Below, one piece after another: positions 56,934-64,000 of a DNA stretch of 64,000 nucleotides. This DNA is from Fragum whitleyi (Eukaryota > Mollusca > Bivalvia > Cardiida > Cardiidae), in the NCBI GenBank assembly GCA_948146395.1, contig OX411544.1:37852630-37916629 (forward strand), written 5' to 3'. The notes beneath the pieces were generated by a model. It was not told the DNA's origin, did no database searches, and saw nothing but the letters and a program-made list of their open reading frames with translations. Within the stretch, counting starts at the first letter, position 1. Each line of letters starts with the position of its first letter. The position numbers were made by a program, and so were the translations under genes.

Positions 56934-57394
56934 TTGATTTACCAGAAGATCATAGGTGATTAACCCCAGGTGGTCCGTTACCCAAGCAGTTTTGACCATG
57001 GCATTTTGTTTACTCTGCTGGAACGAGGAGAAATCACTGGCTAATTCTCAGAATTACTCAACTGTAGCAGGCTGCATGATGCATTTAATAGTCCCATGGA
57101 AGCAATTATCAGATAAACATGGAACCATAAAACTGTCCAGAGAATTTGCGGAAATTTTGGCCAAACTGGCGTCAGATTGTGGACTGATAATAACTTGATG
57201 AAGCAGCATCGCAATTCCATAGCTAGAAATAAATATGGTGATTTTGATCCAATACCAGACTTAGACATCAAAATAAGTGAAGAAGCTTCTAAGATTAGAA
57301 CTATTATAATTATTATGGTTTGTAATACTGACTGGCCTTTGCAGCAGCATTCAGGTCCGAAGACCAAGTAACACATACCAGCCACTGCACAATT
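56934..57394. other. Unassigned sequence
   Basis: Two overlapping open frames (56,956-57,198 and 57,177-57,371, +) with no recognisable domain, and an antisense frame. No splice or family evidence supports a gene. Confidence 0.3.
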
Positions 57395-57459
57395 GAGAGG
57401 TCAATGCAACACTATTGTAAGTGCCTATATGCACTTACAATAGTGTTTCACTGAGCCTT
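57395..57459. mobile_element. Hairpin MITE, family CACTATTGTAAGTGCC (copy 2)
   Basis: AGGTCAATGCAACACTATTG then TAAGTGCCTATA, mirrored by TGCACTTACAATAGTGTTTC and ACTGAGCCTT. Shorter loop than the other copies. Confidence 0.75.
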
Positions 57460-57537
57460 AGAATTGTCATACAGTCTGTCTAGAAGATGCATGGTCAATA
57501 TTCTTTAAGTTGCTGGCATATAATTAGGAATTACATA

Positions 57538-57890
57538 GAGAATAATCCTTTGTTTCATTGTAAGATTGATTTATATACCATTGAGTGAAGCGCATGAAAA
57601 TATAGCTTTTGTTGTTCAATAAATGAATTATTAATCAATCTTACTCGAAAAACAAGCAATTACTTCAATGCAAAAATATGACAAAATGTGAAATAAGACA
57701 AATTTTCTGAAAGTACATCATTTTGCACAAGCTTGCCATGCAACATTCATGATGTCTCATTTTGGGCTGGATAAGGTGAAATTAATGCAAGCAGGGCATA
57801 AGTTTTGATAATTTCACTGGTTAGGCAGTAAGTTTATCAAAATAATAATCTACCGTTATTCCTCAATACACCACTGAAAAGCAATAAAGA
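57538..57890. repeat. Interspersed repeat, family TTGTTTCAGTGTAAGAT (copy 3)
   Basis: CCTTTGTTTCATTGTAAGAT, CTTACTCGAAAAACAAGCAA, AATTTTCTGAAAGT, TGTCTCATTTTGGGCTGGAT and TTTCACTGGTTAGGCAGTAA follow the order of the copies at 12,296 and 18,340. Confidence 0.55.
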
Positions 57891-57941
57891 TGGTGCCTAA
57901 TCTATCAGTATAAATGCTTGCATTTTGATTGAAGTTTAGTT

Positions 57942-58070
57942 TAATACTATCTATTTAACAATGATTGGGATAAAATTTTGTACAACTTAGATTAATTCCT
58001 CTTGATTCTGCTTCCTGGAAATGAACCAGCACTTGCGTAAAAAGTCTGGGCAAAGGAAAGAGCCTTTGTA
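57942..58070 (-). repeat. SINE fragment, second family
   Basis: CTATCTATTTAACAATGATT, ACAACTTAGATTAATTCCTC and TGATTCTGCTTCCTGGAAAT are the reverse complement of the 3' part of the SINE at 42,105-42,303. The tRNA head is absent. Confidence 0.6.
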
Positions 58071-58624
58071 AATTAAGTAATTTCTGCGACATTTGATTCA
58101 TTGCATATGTTTTGAGGTCAATGTAAGGTGATTTAAGCCATTTGGATTTTACATTTGTCCACAAAACCCTATTTTGTTCCTTCTTACTGGAATCATCTCT
58201 ACAAGTCAATTCCAATGAGAACCACAATGCAGGGTTTGTAGTTGCAGTTAAACCAAAGTCTATTTTAATCCCTCTGTCTGAGGCTCTGCATTGTCTTGTT
58301 CAAGTCTGAGAAGCCTGTCCCATAGCATCTGGTTGGTTCAAGTGACCAACCCGATTTTGAATCATAATACTTCATACGCTTTATTTGGTTACAGTGCAGG
58401 TTACTTTTTCTTGGACGCTAGCTTATTCTTAACCCAGGGCTGATTTATATGTGAGGCTGCTGCTGATCAATAGAAGCCAAGCTAGAAAGATTAATTACAG
58501 GTAGCCGTAATTACAGTCCGACCGCCCAACATTGCAAGTGACGTCACGATTTGTTTATTATTTTGTTGCTGTGTGAAATATGTAAGTTTTAATAAATAGT
58601 AAAAACTCTAGATTTTGATAAGTA

Positions 58625-58706
58625 GAAAATAGGTAGTTAGTGAGTTCGGACATACGTGTCCGCCACTCAAAAGAAAAGTGATTGAGGTTCGAATCTCTGT
58701 CAAATT
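58625..58706 (+). ncRNA. tRNA-like sequence (possible Pol III unit)
   Basis: TAGTTAGTGAGTTCGG resembles an A box with a deletion. CGGACATACGTGTCCG forms a stem-loop at the anticodon-arm position, and GAGGTTCGAATCTC fits a B box/T arm. A run of T follows at 58,711-58,718, like a Pol III terminator. I cannot build a convincing acceptor stem, so a functional tRNA is unlikely. Confidence 0.35.
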
Positions 58707-59004
58707 ACATTTTTTTTGTAATGTTGTGATCTTTTTTTAATTAATTTTCAATCTAGAAAATAATCAATTACATTTATCGTAAATTGACTCGTTTATTCAT
58801 TACATGTGTAAGAAAACTTTTCATTTTTTTTTAATATTTTTTTCTTTTCTCTACTGATGTGTCAGTATTTCCATATTTTTCTTTTACCAACTCATAATCA
58901 CAAAAATGGAAACGATTTTATTTCAAAGTTTTGTGTAAAAATGCTTATACTAATACAATGTGTCCATGTTCGAATCTTGAATTTAGGAAAAAGAAAAAAA
59001 TCTT

Positions 59005-59075
59005 TCTCTGCGCCGATTTGAACCCATGAACCACGTTATTTAGGCTAGGGTGCGTTACCGATTGCGATAATTACG
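59005..59075 (-). ncRNA. Second tRNA-like sequence, opposite strand
   Basis: On the minus strand: AATCGGTAACGCACCCTAGC, then GTGGTTCATGGGTTCAAATC with a good B box (GGGTTCAAATC). T runs lie downstream (A runs at 58,987-59,000 on +). It faces the + strand copy. Confidence 0.35.
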
Positions 59076-59475
59076 ACAGTTGTATTTATGTGAGTTCAAT
59101 AACAATTTATTTTGAACTTTGCTTTTGAAAAGTAAACAAAAACTGACGTCACTTGCAATGTTGGGTGGTTCATTTGTAATACTGCTGATTAGTTAGCCGT
59201 AGTCAATGACAATAAGACAGGTATATTACCAGGTGTTGTCAGCCATGAAAAATTGTTTGTTTACATGCTTCAGTGCAAGAATGTTTATGGCCAGTCTGCC
59301 TTCAACATGTACATTATTAATTAACTCTTCTTTTGTTGGAATATTTCATTCTTTGTTAAAGTTTTACATGCTTTACATTGCTACTTTTGTTCTATTCAAA
59401 TCTCTTTATAGAAAATTGATTGATAAATCCGGTAAGCAACTTGAAACAGTCAATAATTCCTCCTTATTTGATTAA

Positions 59476-59550
59476 CGAAGGGTCAATGCAACACTATTGT
59501 AAGTGCCAATATAATAATAGGCACTTACAATAGTGTTGCACTGACCCCTT
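59476..59550. mobile_element. Hairpin MITE, family CACTATTGTAAGTGCC (copy 3)
   Basis: CGAAGGGTCAATGCAACACT, ATTGTAAGTGCC, a short AT loop, then GGCACTTACAATAGTGTTGC and ACTGACCCCTT. The best stem of the three. Confidence 0.8.
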
Positions 59551-59730
59551 GATAAACTCTACTAATGTTTAAAGTCTTTTAATGCTGTTGGTAGCAAACC
59601 TATGGAATCATCTTTCTATAATAACAAGCATAGATCTTTGAATTAAGTTACAAGAATTTTGCTACAATATACATTTGAGGGGGACAAAAATTTAAGTTTA
59701 CCCCATTTATTATTTACCCAATATGTAAGA

Positions 59731-59868
59731 CTGCCCTGTGTTCAGGATGTAAAAACGTTTCACGAGCGCTTTCATATGATACCCCGCTTTGCATGTGCAC
59801 CTTCATGCAAAGCGAGGTATTATTTCAAAAGCGCTTCACTAATGTTTTCATCCTATAAGCAGGGCTGG
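59731..59868. mobile_element. Hairpin MITE, family CAGCCCTGTTCAGGATGA (copy 3)
   Basis: CTGCCCTGTGTTCAGGATGT with AAAAACG on the left, TGTTTTCATCCTATAAGCAG with GGCTGG on the right. CCCCGCTTTGCATGTGCACC is mirrored by ATGCAAAGCGAGG at the centre. Confidence 0.72.
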
Positions 59869-59883
59869 TTACAGTTGTTTGTT

Positions 59884-60050
59884 AGCTCACCTGAGCACTT
59901 AGTTTGTCTCCATGGATCTTGGTCAAATTCAAAAATGGGTCAAGTGAGGTCAAATATCAGGTCAAGGGGTCAAATCTTAGAAAAACATTGTGTGTACTGT
60001 AGAGGCCAAATTTTTGGCTCAAGATTGTCTTGAAACTTGTTCAGAATGTT
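59884..60050 (+). repeat. Fragment of an AGCTCACC element (145-bp subfamily)
   Basis: Head TTAGCTCACCTGAGCACTTA followed directly by a core piece (GGTCAAGTGAGGTCAAATAT, GTCAAGGGGTCAAATCTTAG). No CTCTTGTT tail. Confidence 0.6.
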
Positions 60051-60167
60051 TGTCAAAACCTTGGGCTGCAGTATATGGGAGATATACATGAGCGTAAGCG
60101 AGTGTCTATTTCAAATGTAAATGTACCACAACACTAATTTTCTATCCTATACGTAGCTCTGATATGT

Positions 60168-61085
60168 TTTTAGCTCACCTGAGCACGAAGTGCTCAAGGT
60201 GAGCTATTGGGATCGTAGGATGTCCGTCGCCAGTCGAGCGTCGTCCGTCGTGCGTCGTCCACAATTTCTTTAAACATCTTCTCCTACTAAACCAGTGGGC
60301 CAATCTTGATGAAACTTGGCAGGGATGATCCTTGGGTCAAGCTCTACCAAAGTTGTTCAAATAAATGAAATCCACCCTTAACTTTCCCTTTACCCTTAAC
60401 AAAAAGGGTGAAAATATGAAAATCTTTAAAAATCTTCTTCTCTGAAACCAGAAGGCAGACAGCTTTCATATTTGGTATGTAGCATCATCTAGTGAACCTC
60501 TACCAAGTTTGTTCATATCAAGACCCTGGGGTCATGTTTGGGCATTGCCCGGGCCCAACCCTTTTTACATAGAATCAAAGAGCGAAAATCTTTAAAAATC
60601 TTCTTCTCTGTATCCAGATGGCAGACAGCTTAAATATTTGGTGTGTACCATCACCTAGTGGGCCTCTATCAAGTTTGTTCTTATCAAGACCCTTGGGTCA
60701 TATTTGGGCTTTGCACGGGTGCATCCCTTTATCTCTTATGAGCACGAAGGGTAAAAAAAAACAAAATCTTCAAAAATCTTCTTCTCTGAAACCAGAAGGC
60801 AGACAGCTTTCATATTTAGAATGTAGCATCATCTTATGGACCTCTTCCAAGTTTGTTCATATCAAGACCCTGGGGTCACTTTTTGGGTCCACCCGGGTGC
60901 ATCCCTTTTTACATAGAATCAAAGAGCAAAAAGACATTTCTGTCTTGCTCTTCGCTGAAAACGTTCCATGGTATTGATCTTAGGCAATTATCTTCTTTTT
61001 GACATCTGCCTATCTAATTAAAGTGATGTCCCAGGGGTCATAGAGACTCAGGTGAGCGATCTAGGACCATCTTGGTCCTCTTGTT
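60168..61085 (+). mobile_element. AGCTCACCTGAGC element, second subfamily (copy 3)
   Basis: Head AGCTCACCTGAGCACGAAGT, CGTCGTCCGTCGTGCGTCGT tract, about three core units with AGAAGGCAGACAGCTTTCAT, tail AGGTGAGCGATCTAGGACC and GGTCCTCTTGTT. Very similar to 21,960-23,542. Confidence 0.72.
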
Positions 61086-62310
61086 ATGTTGGTATGTTGT
61101 TTTTTGCCATGTATGGGAAACGAAAGGTTGCATTAAGGTCACCCATAAATCACCAGGGTGTTGTACATGTGATTTGTTCTATATCATAATGATAATGGTC
61201 ACCACAATTACAATAGCAGTACTATTTTAGTTGAATCACAATGTTATATGACCGTAATAACCATTATGTCTCTTCAACATTGACTTTCATTTATCATTCC
61301 TAGATTTCCAGTAAATTAAGGTAATCAGCTACAGAGTGATGATCAATTTTGAAATACCAGGTAGGCCAAACATTGGAATTCTGATCAAATTCTTTAGTTT
61401 AACTTCGAATTTCTTTGAATTGCCTGCAGAAATTTATATGAGAATTTCAGAAAGTGTATTTGCCATATAGCAATTCCTTAAACTTGATATTGTTTGGTGG
61501 TTATCTTTGTAATTAAATGATTGGAATGATTCTGTAACTGCATTATGCATTCAAGTACTCATTCAGGCTCTCTCCACAAGACAATTCAAACTAGTGAATT
61601 AACACACCACACAGGGTCTGTGAATATAAGACTAAAATACATGTATTTGAATTTAAAATCAGATCTCGGTTTTATCTTTTACTATAAGCTTAAATGTCTA
61701 TTTAATGACTAGGTCGTGCTTCTTCATGAAATAAGTGGTACAATCTGAATAATATGAATGATTCAACTTTGCATTATGCATTTAGGTACCCATAGTGCAG
61801 GGTTTTGTTGAGAAATAAAGATTTTAGAATGGTGTAATATCTTCTTATCAGTCTCTTTGTAAGGTGAATATGCAATGATCAAAAAGCCTTGAACTCTTGT
61901 GCGTTCATCTTCAGTGCACTTCTCCTGACATAATATGATTGGTTTGTGTCGGCCTCTAGTGGGAGTTTTGCATGTAGGATTCAAATTAATTTGGAGCATG
62001 ACCATAATCATCGGAATAAAACTGGGAGGGAGAGGAAGTGCTCTTACATTTACGATTAAAATTACCCTTTATGGAACCGGTGTTGTCTCGGAGCTCAACT
62101 TATATTGTAACCAGGACTTGTTCTAACAGAAGCACATGTACATACATGGGAATTGTAAGAAACAGTACCATTAAACAAAGCACAGGAGGGTTAAAAGACT
62201 CCATTTAGATTTTAAATCAAACTTGGACAGGTGTTGACACACTGAAAAATCTCTTGATTTAAGAACCTTCTAAATCTGAGTTTTAATGAAATACAGGAGA
62301 ACTTCTAATG
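61086..62310. other. Unassigned AT-rich sequence
   Basis: Only a diverged relative of the GTACTCATTTGAATT repeat is noted (about 61,548-61,830: CAAGTACTCATTCAGG, TTGAGAAATAAAGATTTTAG). No gene is recognised. Confidence 0.4.
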
Positions 62311-62314
62311 TGTG

Positions 62315-62480
62315 TAATGGTGTCCATGGTGGAGAGGTGAAACATTGCATTCTTGATCAAGATGTCTGGAGATCAATTCCTAGGAGTGGCTAATGATTTT
62401 AGTTATTTCCTTGGCCAACACATTCAGCTAGAGTTCCTGTTCATTTCCAGGGACAGAATCAAGAATTATAAATCTTAAGT
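62315..62480 (+). repeat. Diverged SINE, second family
   Basis: GGTGTCCATGGTGGAGAGGT head, GATCAATTCCTAGGAG B-box region and GTTCATTTCCAGGGACAGAA with TCAAGAATTA follow the layout of 42,105-42,303 with many changes. Confidence 0.5.
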
Positions 62481-62504
62481 TTAGAGAACTTGTATCCCTA
62501 TCAT

Positions 62505-63618
62505 TATACGCCGCCGGAGGCGGACGTATATTGGCGTCATCTTCTCCGTCTGTCTGTCCGTCCATCCGTCCGTCTGTCCGTCCGTACGTACGTCCGTCCA
62601 CTTTTCTCAACTCCTCCTAAACTTCTGGCTGGATCTTCTTGAAACTTGGTCAATGTTATCACCTCAATTGGTAGATGTGCATGAAGGAAGGATTTTACGG
62701 TTCGTTGATTTTTGCCTGAGTTATGCCCCTTGATAACTTAGTCTCTGGGTCCACTTTTCTTGTCAACGCAACTCCTCCTAGGTTTCTGGCTGGATCTTCT
62801 TGAAACTTGGTCAATGTTATCACCTCAATTGGTAGATGTGCATGAAGTAAGGATTTTATGGTTGGTTGATTTTTGCCTGAGTTATGCCCCTTAAAAACTT
62901 AGTCTCTGGGTCCATTTTTCTTGTCAACCCAACTGCTCCTTAGTTTCTCGCTGGATCTTCTTGAAACTTGGTCAATGATATCAGCTCAATTGGTAGATGT
63001 GCATAAAGGAAGGATTTTATGGTTCGTTGATTTTTGCCTGAGTTATGCCCTTTAAAAACTTAGTCTCTGAGGCTTATTGCCTCAGTTATGCCCCCTTAAA
63101 ATTTAGTCTCTGGGGCTTATTGAAATTGCAGCCTTATGAATGCAACTCTTCCTAAGTTTCTGGCTGGATCTAAATGAAACTTTGTGGATGTTATAACTGA
63201 AATTGGTAGATGAGCATAAAGTAAGGATTTTATGGTTCATTAATTTTACCCTTAATTATGCTCCCTTAAAACTTAGTAGCTAGGGCTTATTGAAATTGCA
63301 GCCTTTTGAACACAACTCCTCCTTACTTTTTTGTCTTTGATTAAATGATACTTGGTCAATGTCATCACCATAATTTGTAGATTTACATGGATCAAGGATT
63401 TTATGGCTCATTTATTTCCCTGAATTATGCCCCCTTAAAACTTAGTGCCTGGGGCTTATTGCAGCCTTGTGAAGGCAACTCCTCCAAACTTTTTGTCATG
63501 ATTTAAATGAAACTTGGTCATTTTCTATTTGGTTCTGTCAAAATAAGTAGTGTCTACAATTATTTTTGTGAAACAGCAGCAAAGTGGCGGCGTATTTTGT
63601 GACAATGGCACTCTTGTT
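62505..63618 (+). mobile_element. TATACGCCGCC element, second copy
   Basis: Head TATACGCCGCCGGAGGCGGA with CGTATATTGGCGTCA, CCGTCC/CCGTACGT tracts, about six tandem blocks with TTTCTGGCTGGATCTTCTTG or variants, end GTGGCGGCGTATTTTGTGAC and GGCACTCTTGTT. Counterpart of 6016-7302, here not nested in a recognisable host. Confidence 0.72.
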
Positions 63619-63669
63619 TTTCAAAATAAATAGGTTTATACTGATCATGTTAATTGCTACTCAAATTTT

Positions 63670-63852
63670 TATGCCCCCGATAGGGAGGCATCATAAATTT
63701 GACTTGTCCGTCCGTCTGTCCGTCCGTCCATCTGTCCGTCCGTCCGTCTGTCCGTCCGTCCGTCATTCCGTCCAAAAACTTTAACATTGGCCATAACTTC
63801 TAAATCAAAGCGGTGTCGGGGGCATTGTCATCTTACAGTGACAGCTCTTGTT
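63670..63852 (+). mobile_element. Short ATGCCCCCGATAGG element
   Basis: Starts ATGCCCCCGATAGGGAGGCA (self-complementary head), then a (CCGTCCGTCTGT) tract, then GGTGTCGGGGGCATTGTCAT complementary to the head, ending ACAGCTCTTGTT. It shares the CTCTTGTT terminus and CCGTCC tract with the other families but has no tandem core. Confidence 0.6.
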
Positions 63853-64000
63853 TTCTCAATTTTTTCAATGGTTGCTTTTAAACAGAAGTTGATGAGTTGC
63901 TATGATTTTGCACTTGAGAGGATTCAATTGTTTAACATTTAGATGATACTCCAACCTTTGATTATTGAAGAAGAAACATATTTTACAATTTATTTGCAAG

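Larger units (their letters stand above)
58519..59171. mobile_element. 653-bp TIR element carrying two tRNA-like sequences
   Basis: Ends CGACCGCCCAACATTGCAAG plus TGACGTCA and TGACGTCACTTGCAATGTTG plus GGTGGTTC: inverted repeats of about 28 bp with 2-3 mismatches. The interior is AT-rich, with a tRNA-like block near each side in convergent orientation (58,625-58,706 + and 59,005-59,075 -). No ORF of note. Confidence 0.75.

Noticed and set aside
56956..57385. Overlapping plus and minus frames downstream of the hAT compound
   Set aside because: Three frames compete on both strands, none with a recognisable domain; recorded only as unassigned sequence.

Overview
Eukaryotic nuclear DNA, most likely from a bivalve mollusc. 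The inference rests on an intron-rich animal gene sitting among many short interspersed repeats with CCGTCCGTC tracts, shared CTCTTGTT ends and internal tandem cores, an architecture resembling the bivalve pearl/Helentron-type elements. The species cannot be named from the window.

Region 1 (about 1-24,650, + strand) is one host gene: the DEAD-box RNA helicase DDX52 (yeast Rok1), a nucleolar factor for small-subunit ribosome assembly. Thirteen exons can be spliced here. They join in frame to 515 codons plus a stop (1,548 nt in total), cover the Q motif through motif VI and the basic tail, and are followed by AATAAA. Only the N-terminal exons lie upstream of the window. The introns hold most of the transposon load, including several clean nested insertions.

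Region 2 (24,680-42,770) has no gene I can assign. It holds a 31-bp minisatellite of 21 units immediately after the DDX52 poly(A) signal, a 64-bp repeat, a 465-bp tandem duplication, a near-perfect 64-bp-arm hairpin, tRNA-derived SINEs, CCCTTGTCATGCTGAA-type MITEs, and a 1.7-kb element with long terminal inverted repeats (TIRs). The ends of that last element are packed with an ACG(C/T)T motif at roughly 10-bp spacing, and it is the most novel-looking object in the window.

Region 3 (42,770-49,100) contains a 5'-truncated LINE inserted inside a palindromic MITE with a visible target duplication. It also has an array element built around GTTACCATGGCAAC inside another repeat, and more hairpins.

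Region 4 (49,119-56,933) is a striking hAT transposon compound. Three near-identical 2,424-bp heads are followed by two 269-bp tails. The boundaries fit an hAT element inserted into another copy of itself with a 5-bp target duplication, followed by unequal exchange that added a third head. All three transposase copies share the same frameshift and two nonsense codons.

Region 5 (56,934-64,000) holds further MITEs, a TIR element carrying two convergent tRNA-like sequences, and more CTCTTGTT-ended elements. No host gene was recognised there.
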